From contig CALRPY020000089.1 in assembly GCA_943370145.1 (NCBI GenBank), positions 1-12,488 on the forward strand: 12,488 nt of DNA. The letters are read 5' to 3'. Origin of the DNA: Ga0077536 sp943370145. GTDB lineage: Bacteria; Pseudomonadota; Gammaproteobacteria; Ga0077536. This document shows positions 1-7,997 of the stretch, piece by piece. Below the pieces are notes generated by a model. It was not told the origin of the DNA, did not search any database, and saw only the letters and a program-made list of their open reading frames with translations. Position 1 is the stretch's first letter; each line of letters opens with the position of its first letter. A program made the position numbers and the translations under genes.

Positions 1-1322
1 TGGATCTCGCGATAGCGGCCAGCGCGCGTCGCGAGCGAGTCACTGCGCTCGGCCGCTTCGATGAGCGCGTCGACGGCCGCACTCGCGTAGCGGCCGCGGT
101 TCGCGCCGGCCGGCGGCACGGATGCACTGTGAAACGCATAGCGGAAGACGTCCGGCAGCTGGAGTCCCACCCACGACAGGCCGTACAGCTCGAAATTGCC
201 CGCCTTCACGTCGGCGTAGAACGTGCCCCAGTCGTAGCTGCGGATGTCGAGCGCGATGCCGACCTCGGCGAGTTGCGCCTGCAGGACGGTCGCGATGCGC
301 AGGCGGAACTGGTCGCTGGATGTCTTGTAAGAGATCTTCAGCGGGTGCGCGCGATCGTGCCCCAGCGACGCGAGCAGCGCGCGGGCCCGCGCCGGATCGT
401 GCGCGGATGACGCGAGGCGCGGCGCGCCGGCCCAGTGCTCCGGCGTCAGGATCGCATTCGCGGACCGGGCCTGGCCACGAAAGATGTGCTCGACGATCGC
501 CTGCCGGTCGAGTGCGAGCGAGATCGCCTCGCGCACCTCGCGCCGCGCGGTGGGCCCGCGCGCGAAGTTGAAGCCGAGGTAACTGAAGGTCGTGCCTGCG
601 CGCTTGCCGAGCGAGAGCCCGGGCTGGCGGGCGAGCCAGTCCGCGATCTCAGGCGCGAACCCGCCCTGCACGAGGTCGAGTTCGCCGCGCTGGAGCTTGA
701 GCGCGCGCGTGGTCTCGTTTTCGACGATCTCGAAGTGCACACGCTGGCCATCGGCGCGCCGGACCAGCGCCAGCGACTTCGCGGAGGACTCGCGCAGCGC
801 GAACGGACCGCTGCCGACCGGCAGGACGACGGCCGGACCGCCGGCAAGCGCCGCCGGCATGACCCCGATCACGAGCAGGCCGGGGAACAGCGGATCGGGC
901 GCGGCCAGTTCGAAATCGACGGTTTCAGCATCCACCTCGACGATGCGCTTCACGTTCGCGAGGGAACCACGATGCGGCGAGGCCCGCGCCGGGTCGAGCA
1001 CCGCGCGATAGGTCGCGACGACGTCGGCTGCGGTCAGCGGGGCGTCGTTGTGGAAACGCGGGGCGCCGCGCAGCCGGAAGCGGTAATGCGTGGGCGCGAG
1101 CGTGCGCCAGGCCATCAGCGCCGGCACCGGCATGAAACGCGCGTCGAAGTCGACGGGTGACTGGTAGAGCAGGCGACATAGACGATACGACGTCGCGTCC
1201 GTCGCGTAGCGCGGATCGAGGCTCACCACGGGCGCCGGCAGCCCCACGCGCAGCACCGCGTCCGGCGGCTTGGCGCAGGCGGCGAGCAGGAGGCCGACGA
1301 ACAGGATGAGCAGGTGGCGCAT
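1..1322 (-). CDS. Family-5 extracellular solute-binding lipoprotein of a peptide-type ABC importer, C-terminus missing (window edge)
   Basis: I read this frame directly on the minus strand from the ATG at 1322. It stays open for 440 codons and runs off the left edge, so the C-terminus is missing. Residues 1-16 form a lipoprotein signal: a short basic start, a hydrophobic stretch and the lipobox LAAC with Cys16. Residue +2 is Ala, so no Asp retention signal is seen; the substrate-binding protein probably sits on a membrane facing the periplasm. The mature part has the SBP_bac_5 (DppA/OppA-like) pattern: an early VVSLDPRYATD segment, FRLRGAPRFHNDAPLTAADVV, then GFNFARGPTARREVREAISLALDR near the middle. 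Full family members are about 500-540 residues, so perhaps 60-100 are lost. Its role would be to bind peptides or a related solute and deliver them to a permease; the ligand cannot be inferred. No permease or ATPase gene lies in the window. There is no strong Shine-Dalgarno site just before the ATG; the lipobox decides the start. Confidence 0.88.
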   Translation of the reverse strand, partial: MRHLLILFVGLLLAACAKPPDAVLRVGLPAPVVSLDPRYATDATSYRLCRLLYQSPVDFDARFMPVPALMAWRTLAPTHYRFRLRGAPRFHNDAPLTAADVVATYRAVLDPARASPHRGSLANVKRIVEVDAETVDFELAAPDPLFPGLLVIGVMPAALAGGPAVVLPVGSGPFALRESSAKSLALVRRADGQRVHFEIVENETTRALKLQRGELDLVQGGFAPEIADWLARQPGLSLGKRAGTTFSYLGFNFARGPTARREVREAISLALDRQAIVEHIFRGQARSANAILTPEHWAGAPRLASSAHDPARARALLASLGHDRAHPLKISYKTSSDQFRLRIATVLQAQLAEVGIALDIRSYDWGTFYADVKAGNFELYGLSWVGLQLPDVFRYAFHSASVPPAGANRGRYASAAVDALIEAAERSDSLATRAGRYREI

Positions 1323-1618
1323 GGGGTGGCGCGCAGACGATAGCCGCGCGAGGCCTCCCCGCTCAAGCGGATCGCGACGCCGCGGCGCGCGGCTGCCGAA
1401 AGCGCCGACAGGCGGAGGCCCCGGCGCCGCGTCCACCGCCGCGCAGGCCACCACGGTTGCGGCCACTGCGTGGGCGTTGCGCCCGCTGTTGCTGACAGCG
1501 CCGACTCGCTAGTCTGACAGGCGTTGCCCGGCATGCCCGGTACGATGCGGCCAGCCCGTCACGCTGCGCCCGCAACCGGGTAGACGCGCAGCAACCCCCG
1601 ATCACGAGGAAGCAGACC
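1323..1618. other. Intergenic region between divergent solute-binding-protein and kinase genes
   Basis: This stretch of about 296 bp separates two divergently transcribed genes and should hold both promoters. I see no convincing sigma70 -35/-10 pair and no gene with coding character; the short frames crossing it are composition artefacts. A 7-bp direct repeat CTGACAG occurs at 1492-1498 and 1514-1520, offset 22 bp (about two helical turns). It lies 99-127 bp before the kinase start and could be a regulator site or chance. Confidence 0.5.
1606..1610 (+). promoter_or_regulatory. Shine-Dalgarno site that supports a GTG start for the hybrid kinase
   Basis: The sequence GAGGA lies 8 nt before the GTG at 1619. 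The next in-frame ATG (1658, residue 14) has no purine-rich site at a proper distance, so the GTG start is preferred. Confidence 0.6.
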
Positions 1619-2788
1619 GTGTCCACCGACGAAGGTCGCGAACCACCGGCGACCGCCATGCAGGTAACGGATCTCCCTGCCACCGCCATCGGTCAGGGCC
1701 CGTTCGTGTCAGGGCTGGTGCACGAACTGCGCAACCTGCTCGCACCGATGGGCAACGTCGTGCAGATGCTCCGCTTGCGCAGCGCCGGCGACGCGCGCGC
1801 GGCGCCGGGCATCGCGATCCTGGAGCGCCAGATGAATGGCATCGGCCGCCTGCTGGACAGGCTGTCGCTCGCCGATCACCTGCTGCGCCAGGATCTTTCG
1901 CCGCGCAGCGACGCGGTCGAACTCGAGGTGCTCCTCGCCGACGCGACGGACGCGCTGCGCGAGTCCTGCGCCCTCGGCGAGCGGCGGCTCCACGTCTCCC
2001 TCGCGGCGGACATCCACCTGTCCGGCGTCGACCCCACGCTGCTGGCCGCGGCGCTGCGCGAACTGCTCGATAACGCGGTGCAGTTCACCGGCGAGCACGG
2101 GCAGATCTGGCTCGAGGCGGACGTCGCCGACGGCGATTGCCGCATCCGGGTACGCGACAACGGCTGTGGCATCGACGCCGCGCGGCTGGGCGGAATGCCG
2201 GGCCCGGGTGGCATCCGGCCGGCGCGGAGCGGTGCGCAGCGGAGAGGCCTGGGACTGGGCCTCGCCTCCGCGGCGCGCATCGCGGAGCTGCACGGCGGCC
2301 GTCTCGAGTTGACGAGCCCCGGGCCGGGACGCGGCGCCTGCGTCACGCTGGTGCTGCCGCACGCGAACAGTCGCGTGGACAGCGTGGCGCCAACGCCCGA
2401 CGGCCCGGTCGCTGCCACACCTCGACGCCGCGTGCTGATCGTCGACGACAACGATGCCATGCAGAACTCGCTGACGAACCTGCTCGAGGAACTCGGCCAG
2501 CAGGTGCGCTCGGCCCGGGACGGCGAAGAAGCGCTGCGCATCGCCCGCGACTGGCAGCCCGATCTCGTGCTGCTGGATATCAACCTGCCGAAGCTCAACG
2601 GTTATCGTGTCGCGCGCGAACTGCGCGCCCAGTTCCCGCCGGCACGCATGGCGGTGGTGATGATGTCCGGCGAGGATCCGGTCGACGCCCTGCGCCGCGG
2701 CGCGGCCGACGCAGGCGTGGACCGGTATGTCGACAAGATGCACGCGGGCAGCATGCTCCGCGAATTGTTGACGGGCAACGCGGCCTGA
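1619..2788 (+). CDS. Soluble hybrid histidine kinase: HisKA, HATPase, C-terminal receiver
   Basis: This 389-residue protein is a two-component hybrid kinase. After about 28 low-complexity residues comes the phosphoacceptor H-box LVHELRNLLAP with His35. The ATPase domain follows, with N-box ELLDNA (residues 148-153), G1 box DNGCG (180-184) and a glycine-rich G2 loop RGLGLGLA. A receiver domain fills residues 271-389. It has the acidic pair Asp276/Asp277, phospho-acceptor Asp320 in LLDINLP, the conserved Ser in VVMMSGED and Lys373. All catalytic residues are present, so kinase activity and intramolecular phosphotransfer are expected. No signal peptide, membrane segment, PAS, GAF or other input domain is visible, so the protein is cytosolic and any signal must come through a partner or the short N-terminus. 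There is no DNA-binding output and no adjacent response regulator, so phosphate would go to an unlinked Hpt protein, or the receiver may be regulatory. The start is GTG with GAGGA 8 nt upstream. It converges on cysNC. Confidence 0.9.
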   Translation: MSTDEGREPPATAMQVTDLPATAIGQGPFVSGLVHELRNLLAPMGNVVQMLRLRSAGDARAAPGIAILERQMNGIGRLLDRLSLADHLLRQDLSPRSDAVELEVLLADATDALRESCALGERRLHVSLAADIHLSGVDPTLLAAALRELLDNAVQFTGEHGQIWLEADVADGDCRIRVRDNGCGIDAARLGGMPGPGGIRPARSGAQRRGLGLGLASAARIAELHGGRLELTSPGPGRGACVTLVLPHANSRVDSVAPTPDGPVAATPRRRVLIVDDNDAMQNSLTNLLEELGQQVRSARDGEEALRIARDWQPDLVLLDINLPKLNGYRVARELRAQFPPARMAVVMMSGEDPVDALRRGAADAGVDRYVDKMHAGSMLRELLTGNAA

Positions 2789-2790
2789 CA

Positions 2791-2803
2791 CCGCGCGGCG
2801 CGG
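2791..2803. other. Small GC hairpin in the 16-bp gap between convergent genes
   Basis: CCGCG-CGG-CGCGG gives a perfect 5-bp stem with a 3-nt loop, lying between the kinase stop (2788) and the cysNC stop (2805). It could slow transcription from both sides. With no T-run and such a short stem it is not a classical intrinsic terminator. Confidence 0.25.
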
Positions 2804-2804
2804 C

Positions 2805-4739
2805 TCAGGCGGCGCCCTGCGCCTCCAGCGCCAGCAACCACTCGACGATGTGTTCAGCCGCCTGTTCGGCGTCCATCTGCGCCGTGTCGATGCGGATTTC
2901 GGGGTGCTCGGGGGCCTCGTAGGGCGAGTCGATGCCGGTGAAGTTCTTCAGCTGCCCGGCCCGCGCCTTGCGATAGAGCCCCTTCACGTCACGCCGCTCG
3001 GCCTCCGCGAGCACGGTGTCGATGTGGATCTCGACGAACTCGCCGGGCGGCAGCATGTCGCGGACCATCTGGCGTTCCGCGCGGAAGGGCGAGATGAACG
3101 CGGTGAGCACGATGAGGCCGGCGTCCGTCATCAGCTTCGCGACTTCACCGACGCGACGGATGTTCTCGACACGGTCGGCATCGGTGAAGCCGAGATCCTT
3201 GTTGAGGCCGTGGCGCACGTTGTCACCGTCGAGCAGGAAGCTGTGCTTGCCGAGCGCGTAGAGGCGTTTCTCGACGAGGTTCGCGATCGTCGACTTGCCG
3301 GCGCCGGACAGGCCGGTGAACCACAGCAGGCGCGGCCGCTGATGTTTCTGCTCCGCGTGCGCGTCGCGCGTGATCTCGAGCGCCTGCCAGTGCACGTTCT
3401 GGCTGCGGCGAAGCGCGAAATGCAGCATGCCCGCCGCCACGGTGCCGTTGGTGAACTTGTCGATGAGGATGTAACCGCCAAGATCACGGTTGGCGTCATA
3501 GGGCTCGAAGACGATCGGCTTGTCGGTCGTCAGCGTGACGACGCCAATCGCGTTCAGGCCCAGGGTCTTCGCCGCCAGGTGCTCCATCGTGTTGACGTTG
3601 ACCTGGTACTTCGGCGCGTGGATCTGCGCGGACACCAGCTGCGTGCCGATCTTCATCCAGTACGGGCGCCCGGGCCGCAGGTCCTCGTCGGACATCCACA
3701 CCAGCGTCGACTCGAACTGGTTGGCGACTGCCGGCGGATCGTTGGCGACGCAGAGCACGTCGCCGCGGGAACAGTCGACCTCGTCCTCCAGCGTCAGCGT
3801 CACCGATTGCCCCGCGCAGGCCTCGGCGAGATCCCCGTCGAGGGTCACGATGCGTGCGACCGTGGACGTGCGACCGGAGGGCAGCACGCGCACCGCGTCG
3901 CCGGGCCTGACACGACCGGAGGCAATCTGCCCGGCGAAACCGCGGAAATCGAGGTTCGGCCGGCATACCCACTGCACCGGCAGGCGGAAGGGCTTGGCCT
4001 GATCGGCCGTGACATCCAGTTCGACGCTCTCCAGGTGCCCCATCAGCGGCAGCCCCGTGTACCAGGGCATGTTGTCCGCGCGGGTCGTGACGTTGTCGCC
4101 CATGTAGCCCGAAATCGGCATCGGCGTGAACGCCGCGATGCCGATCGACGCCGCAAAGGCGCCGTAGTCGGCGACGATGGCGTCGTACTTCGCCTGGTCG
4201 TACTCGATGAGGTCCATCTTGTTGACCGCGAGCACGATGTTGCGGATGCCGATGAGGTGGGCGAGATAGCTGTGGCGGCGCGTCTGCGTCAGCACGCCCT
4301 TGCGCGCGTCGATCAGGATCACGGCGAGGTCGGCGGTCGAGGCGCCGGTGACCATGTTGCGCGTGTACTGTTCGTGGCCGGGCGTGTCCGCGACGATGAA
4401 CTTGCGTTTCTCGGTCGAGAAGAAACGATAGGCCACGTCGATCGTGATGCCCTGCTCACGCTCCGCGGCGAGCCCGTCGACCAGCAGCGCGAAGTCGATG
4501 TTCTGCCCCTGCGTGCCGACGCGCTTCGAGTCGGCCTCCAGCGCCGCGAGCTGGTCCTCGAAAATCATCTTCGAGTCGTACAGCAGGCGCCCGATCAGCG
4601 TCGATTTGCCGTCGTCGACCGAACCGCAGGTGATGAAGCGCAGCAGCGACTTGTGCTGGTGCTGGTGCAGGTAGGCGTCGATGTCCTGCGCAATGAGGTC
4701 TTGCGCCTTGTACGAGGATTCGTTGGTCGGCTGGTTCAT
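2805..4739 (-). CDS. cysNC: Sulfate adenylyltransferase large subunit fused to adenylylsulfate kinase (CysN-CysC)
   Basis: This is a 644-residue bifunctional enzyme. The N-terminal CysN part is the GTPase subunit that drives ATP sulfurylase (sulfate + ATP to APS) together with CysD. It has P-loop GSVDDGKS at residues 39-46, the effector region GITIDVAYRFF near 97-107, DTPGHE at 118-123 and NKMD at 173-176, followed by EF-Tu-like beta-barrel domains. The C-terminal CysC part, from about residue 465, is APS kinase (APS + ATP to PAPS). It has P-loop GLSGAGKS at 476-483, then DGDNVRHGLNKDLGF, the FISPFR segment and NFTGIDSPYEAP. Both halves look intact. I start at the ATG at 4739: it gives the usual CysN N-terminus, has GGAAG about 9 nt upstream and leaves a 34-nt gap after cysD. 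An in-frame ATG at 4823 would overlap cysD by 50 nt and add an arginine-rich stretch unlike CysN. It is cytosolic and cotranscribed with cysD. Confidence 0.97.
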   Translation of the reverse strand: MNQPTNESSYKAQDLIAQDIDAYLHQHQHKSLLRFITCGSVDDGKSTLIGRLLYDSKMIFEDQLAALEADSKRVGTQGQNIDFALLVDGLAAEREQGITIDVAYRFFSTEKRKFIVADTPGHEQYTRNMVTGASTADLAVILIDARKGVLTQTRRHSYLAHLIGIRNIVLAVNKMDLIEYDQAKYDAIVADYGAFAASIGIAAFTPMPISGYMGDNVTTRADNMPWYTGLPLMGHLESVELDVTADQAKPFRLPVQWVCRPNLDFRGFAGQIASGRVRPGDAVRVLPSGRTSTVARIVTLDGDLAEACAGQSVTLTLEDEVDCSRGDVLCVANDPPAVANQFESTLVWMSDEDLRPGRPYWMKIGTQLVSAQIHAPKYQVNVNTMEHLAAKTLGLNAIGVVTLTTDKPIVFEPYDANRDLGGYILIDKFTNGTVAAGMLHFALRRSQNVHWQALEITRDAHAEQKHQRPRLLWFTGLSGAGKSTIANLVEKRLYALGKHSFLLDGDNVRHGLNKDLGFTDADRVENIRRVGEVAKLMTDAGLIVLTAFISPFRAERQMVRDMLPPGEFVEIHIDTVLAEAERRDVKGLYRKARAGQLKNFTGIDSPYEAPEHPEIRIDTAQMDAEQAAEHIVEWLLALEAQGAA

Positions 4740-4773
4740 GGTGAAACGCTTCCGCACGTCGCCGGGGCGAGGT

Positions 4774-5673
4774 TCAGAAATAGCCCTCCTGCTTTTTCTT
4801 TTCCATGCTCGCGGCCTGGTCATGGTCGATCGCCCGGCCCTGGCGCTCCGACGTGGTCGTCAGCAGGGTTTCCTGGATGACCTCGGTCAGCGTGGCGGCC
4901 GTGCTCTCGACCGCGCCGGTCAGCGGGTAGCAGCCGAGCGTGCGGAAACGCACCGAACGCATGACCGGCTCCTCGCCGGGCCGCAAGGGGAAACGCTCGT
5001 CATCGACCATCAGCAGCAGTCCGTCGCGCCACACGGTCGGGCGCGGCGCCGCCATGTACAGCGGGACGATCGGGATGTGCTCGAGATGGATGTACTGCCA
5101 GATGTCGAGTTCCGTCCAGTTCGAGATCGGGAACACGCGGATCGTCTCGCCCTTGTGCTTCTTCGCGTTGTACAGCTTCCACAGCTCCGGACGCTGGTTC
5201 TTCGGATCCCAGCGATGGTTCGCGGAGCGGAACGAGAAGATGCGTTCTTTCGCGCGGCTCTTCTCCTCGTCGCGTCGGGCGCCGCCGAAAGCAGCGTCGA
5301 AACCATGCAGGTCCAGCGCCTGCTTGAGGCCCTCCGTCTTCCACATGTCCGTGTGCAGGGGACCGTGGTCGAAGGGATTGATGCCGCGCGCCTTGGCTTC
5401 GGGGTTCTGGTGGACGAGGAGTTGCATGCCCGACTCCTTCGCCATGCGCTCGCGCATCTCGTACATCGCGCGGAACTTCCACGTGGTGTCGACGTGCAGC
5501 AGTGGGAACGGCGGCGGGGCCGGGAAGAAGGCCTTGCGCGCAAGGTGCAGCATGACGGCCGAGTCCTTGCCGACCGAATAGAGCATGACCGGCTGGTCGG
5601 TCTCGGAGACGACCTCGCGCAGGATGTGGATGCTCTCGGCTTCGAGGCGCTGGAGATGGGTCAGGGCTGTCAT
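4774..5673 (-). CDS. cysD: Sulfate adenylyltransferase small subunit (CysD)
   Basis: This 299-residue protein is the catalytic subunit of ATP sulfurylase, a member of the PP-loop (PAPS reductase-like) ATP pyrophosphatase fold. It adenylylates sulfate to APS, using energy from GTP hydrolysis by CysN. The PP-loop motif SVGKDS is at residues 33-38. Other family landmarks are HVDTTWKF, GINPFDHGP, AFGGARRDEEKSRAKER, FPISNWTELDIWQYI and the lysine-rich C-terminus ending EGYF. Length is the same as typical CysD (about 300 residues). It is first in a two-gene operon with cysNC, 34 nt downstream. A modest AAGG site lies about 10 nt before the ATG. An AT-rich region 5736-5773 upstream could hold its promoter and a CysB-type operator. 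The next minus-strand gene upstream, rlmD, ends 209 bp away, so cysD probably has its own promoter. Confidence 0.97.
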   Translation of the reverse strand: MTALTHLQRLEAESIHILREVVSETDQPVMLYSVGKDSAVMLHLARKAFFPAPPPFPLLHVDTTWKFRAMYEMRERMAKESGMQLLVHQNPEAKARGINPFDHGPLHTDMWKTEGLKQALDLHGFDAAFGGARRDEEKSRAKERIFSFRSANHRWDPKNQRPELWKLYNAKKHKGETIRVFPISNWTELDIWQYIHLEHIPIVPLYMAAPRPTVWRDGLLLMVDDERFPLRPGEEPVMRSVRFRTLGCYPLTGAVESTAATLTEVIQETLLTTTSERQGRAIDHDQAASMEKKKQEGYF

Positions 5674-5735
5674 CGGCGCGTTGCCTTGTCCGGTCGCTGG
5701 GTAACCGAACCCAGTTTACGGCAGCAAGGGAGCTG

Positions 5736-5773
5736 AACTTGATTCAATTTGTTATGAGCAAAGAACGGTTATG
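5736..5773 (-). promoter_or_regulatory. AT-rich candidate control region upstream of cysDNC
   Basis: In a very GC-rich window this patch is strikingly AT-rich. It contains a near-palindrome at 5736-5750 (arms AACTTGA and TCAATTT around one central base, one mismatch), followed by two copies of GTTATG at 5751-5756 and 5768-5773, 17 bp apart. It lies 63-100 bp before the cysD start. LysR-family regulators such as CysB bind AT-rich imperfect dyads at such positions, so a CysB-like operator is a reasonable guess. I cannot assign a clear -35/-10 pair. Confidence 0.35.
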
Positions 5774-5792
5774 CCGAGGTGTCGGGCGCGTG

Positions 5793-5818
5793 GCGCCGTG
5801 CGATGGCGGCGACGGCGC
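5793..5818. other. Hairpin downstream of rlmD
   Basis: GCGCCGT at 5793-5799 and ACGGCGC at 5812-5818 can form a 7-bp stem with a 12-nt loop, 65 bp past the rlmD stop. There is no T-run on either strand, so a terminator role is only possible. Such stems are common by chance at this base composition. Confidence 0.2.
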
Positions 5819-5882
5819 ACCGGGCGCCGCCCGCCCATTCGCTTGAAACGCGCGCGCGGCGTCCACGCAGCCCGCCCGTGCC

Positions 5883-7214
5883 TCAACGGCGAGCAAACAG
5901 CGCAATCGATTCGACGTGCGTGGTATGCGGAAACATGTCGAGGACGCCCGCGGCATCGAGGCGATAGCCGTGCTGCCGGACGAGCGTCGCCGCATCGCGC
6001 GCGAGCGTGACGGGATTGCAGGACACGTAGCAGACCCGTTCCACACGCCTGAAATCGTGGGCGGCGAGGACTTCGGCGGCGCCGCTGCGCGGCGGGTCGA
6101 GCAGGACCTTCGACCAGGGCCCCGCGGGGATGGCGGCAATGCCCTCCGGCGTGAACAGGTTGGCCGCCGCGAAGTCGACATTGCCAAGGCCGAGGCGATG
6201 CGCGTTGGCGGCGGCGCGCGCGACCAGGCCCGCGTCGCCCTCGACGCCGCCGACCCGCGCCGCCTGCAACGCGAGCGGCAGCGTGAAATTGCCGAGCCCG
6301 CAGAACAGATCGAGCACATGGTCGTTCGCGTCGACCCCCAGCAGGTCGATCGCGAGCGGCACGATGGTGTCGTTGATCGCGGCGTTGACCTGCACGAAGT
6401 CACCCGGCAGGTATTCGAGTTCGAGGCCCGCGACCCGATAGCGCAGCGGCGCCTCCGGACCGTCGAGGCGCCGCAAGGTCTCGATGCCCCCGGCCTGCGA
6501 ATAGACGCGCAGGCCTGTCGCCTGGGCGAATTCCCGCAGGCGCGTGACGTCGTCTTCCGTCAGCGGGACGAGATGGCGGAACAGGAGCGCGATGTCGTGG
6601 TCGCCGGCGGCCACCTCGATCTGCGGGATGTCCTGCGCGCAGGACAGGGCTGCGACGAGGGCCCTGAGCTCGGGCAGGCGGGTGCCCACTTCGGCGACCA
6701 GCGTCTCGCAGCGCGCGATGTCGGCGACGAAGTGCGAGCCTTTCTCGCGAAAGCCGATCAACACTTCCTGCCGCTTGTGCACGTAGCGCACGCTGAGGCG
6801 CGCGCGCCGCCGGTAGCCCCACAGGGGGCCGGCCACCGGCGGCAGCACGTGCGCGGGCGCGACACCGGCCTGGTGGTCCAGGAGTTCGAGCAGCACGGCC
6901 TGCTTGTGCGCGATCTGCGCGCCGCTCGCCTGGTGCTGCAGGCTGCATCCCCCGCAGCGCTCGGCATGCGCGCAGCGGGGCGCGATCCGGTCGGGGCTCG
7001 CGCGCAGGACCTCCAGCACGCTGCCCTCATCGAACTGCCCGTGGCGGCGCGTGTGGCGGAACACGACCTGCTCCCCCGGCAACGCGCCCTCGATGAAGAC
7101 GATCTTGCCGTCGACGCGTGCGACGCCGCGCCCTTCGTGCGACAGCCGCTCGACCTCGGCGGTGACGGGCGCCGTGCTTACGGTTGCGCGGCGGTTGTTG
7201 CGTCTTCCGGCCAT
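5883..7214 (-). CDS. rlmD: 23S rRNA (uracil-1939-C5)-methyltransferase RlmD
   Basis: This 443-residue enzyme (E. coli RlmD/RumA has 433) uses SAM to methylate C5 of a uracil in 23S rRNA. The N-terminal TRAM domain spans about residues 18-77 (EVERLSHEGRGVARVDGK onward). Four cysteines expected to hold the [4Fe-4S] cluster are present: Cys81, Cys87, Cys90 (C-x5-C-x2-C) and Cys169. The SAM-binding motif is DLFCGLGNF, and DPPRSG follows. The catalytic nucleophile is Cys399 in SCNPVTLARD. The ATG at 7214 is chosen because it is the last standard start before the TRAM domain. The open frame continues upstream to 7415, but that part is a shadow of the exonuclease gene. With this start the two genes overlap by 37 bp, pointing to cotranscription and possibly coupled translation. 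The RBS is poor. It is the last gene of the cysM run. Confidence 0.95.
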   Translation of the reverse strand: MAGRRNNRRATVSTAPVTAEVERLSHEGRGVARVDGKIVFIEGALPGEQVVFRHTRRHGQFDEGSVLEVLRASPDRIAPRCAHAERCGGCSLQHQASGAQIAHKQAVLLELLDHQAGVAPAHVLPPVAGPLWGYRRRARLSVRYVHKRQEVLIGFREKGSHFVADIARCETLVAEVGTRLPELRALVAALSCAQDIPQIEVAAGDHDIALLFRHLVPLTEDDVTRLREFAQATGLRVYSQAGGIETLRRLDGPEAPLRYRVAGLELEYLPGDFVQVNAAINDTIVPLAIDLLGVDANDHVLDLFCGLGNFTLPLALQAARVGGVEGDAGLVARAAANAHRLGLGNVDFAAANLFTPEGIAAIPAGPWSKVLLDPPRSGAAEVLAAHDFRRVERVCYVSCNPVTLARDAATLVRQHGYRLDAAGVLDMFPHTTHVESIALFARR

Positions 7215-7984
7215 GCGTCGAGGAACTCGTTGAGGTGCGGCTTGTTGGCTTCCTGCAGCATGTGACGGACCCGCGCGATTTCGGCGTGGTAGTGCTTGTC
7301 GAGGAGGTGCCCGCGCATGCGTTCGAAGGACAGGTAGACGAGATAGGTGTTCAGCACGTCGGTCTCGCAGTAGGCCCGGATCGCGGGCAACTCGCCCGCG
7401 AGATAGCTCGGCCACACGTCCTTGCCGCTCATTCCCATCTTGCCGGGGAAGCCGAGCAGCGTCGCGATCTCGTCGAGTTTCGCGACCGCGCGCGGCTGGT
7501 AACCCGACAGCACGTCCATCAGGTCGATGTGCCGCCAGTGGAAGCGGCCCAGGTAGTTGTTGTAGCGGAACGAGGTGTCGTCGTTGCCGGTGTCCCAGTA
7601 GCGCGGCGCGCTGATCCCGTGCAGCAGCGCCCGGTAGTGCAGCACCGGCAGGTCGAAACCGCCGCCGTTCCAGGACACGAGGGTCGGCGAATAGCGCTCG
7701 ATGCCCTCGAAGAAGCGGCGCACGAGTTCCGCTTCACTCGCGTCCTCGTCTCCCAGCGACCACACGGCGAGCTTCTCGTCGTGGCGAAACACCGCCGAGA
7801 TCGCAACGATGCGATGCAGGTGGTGGCGCAGGAAATCGGTGCCGCCGTCGGTTTCCTGCTGGCGCTTGGCCGCCATCACCTTGGCGACGTTCTCGTCGCT
7901 GAGATCCTTCAGGTCCCACAGGCGTCGCGCCGCGTCGACGTCCGGCACCGTCTCGATATCGAATACGAATACGTTGTTGAGCAT
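7178..7984 (-). CDS. Predicted 3'-5' exonuclease, PolB exonuclease-domain family
   Basis: This 268-residue protein has the DEDDy exonuclease layout: Exo I FDIETVPD with Asp9 and Glu11, Exo II SWNGGGFDLPVL with Asp111, and Exo III AYCETD with Tyr205 and Asp209. The family (DNA_pol_B_exo2, stand-alone relatives of the proofreading domain of DNA polymerase B) is predicted to remove nucleotides from 3' ends using two metal ions. I know of no settled physiological role. No polymerase domain is attached. The ATG at 7984 immediately precedes the first strand of the nuclease fold and has GGAAAA 5 nt upstream; longer in-frame starts up to 8122 lie inside the upstream ydbL-like gene and add arginine-rich shadow sequence. 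It begins 13 bp after that gene and overlaps rlmD by 37 bp. A DNA-repair role or RNA trimming are both possible. Confidence 0.9.
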   Translation of the reverse strand: MLNNVFVFDIETVPDVDAARRLWDLKDLSDENVAKVMAAKRQQETDGGTDFLRHHLHRIVAISAVFRHDEKLAVWSLGDEDASEAELVRRFFEGIERYSPTLVSWNGGGFDLPVLHYRALLHGISAPRYWDTGNDDTSFRYNNYLGRFHWRHIDLMDVLSGYQPRAVAKLDEIATLLGFPGKMGMSGKDVWPSYLAGELPAIRAYCETDVLNTYLVYLSFERMRGHLLDKHYHAEIARVRHMLQEANKPHLNEFLDAWPEDATTAAQP

Positions 7985-7997
7985 GTACGTTTTCCGC

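Noticed and set aside
435..1160. 241-codon plus-strand frame in the first 1.2 kb
   Set aside because: The minus-strand frame from 1322 gives a solute-binding protein with a clear lipobox and family motifs through the same region, so this is a shadow.
1709..2791. 360-codon minus-strand frame opposite the kinase
   Set aside because: The plus-strand product has every histidine kinase and receiver motif; the opposite frame shows none of any family.
4740..4823. Upstream extension of cysNC to an ATG at 4823
   Set aside because: It would overlap cysD by 50 nt and add 28 residues rich in Arg and Lys not typical of CysN; the ATG at 4739 has a better RBS.
2850..4880. 676-codon open frame on the plus strand opposite cysNC
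   Set aside because: It is the antisense of a clearly recognised cysNC. Its product is rich in Arg, Val, Asp and Leu with no family pattern, as expected for a GC-rich shadow frame.
5793..5818. Intrinsic terminator after rlmD
   Set aside because: The stem is real but lacks a T-run on either strand, so I list it only as a hairpin.
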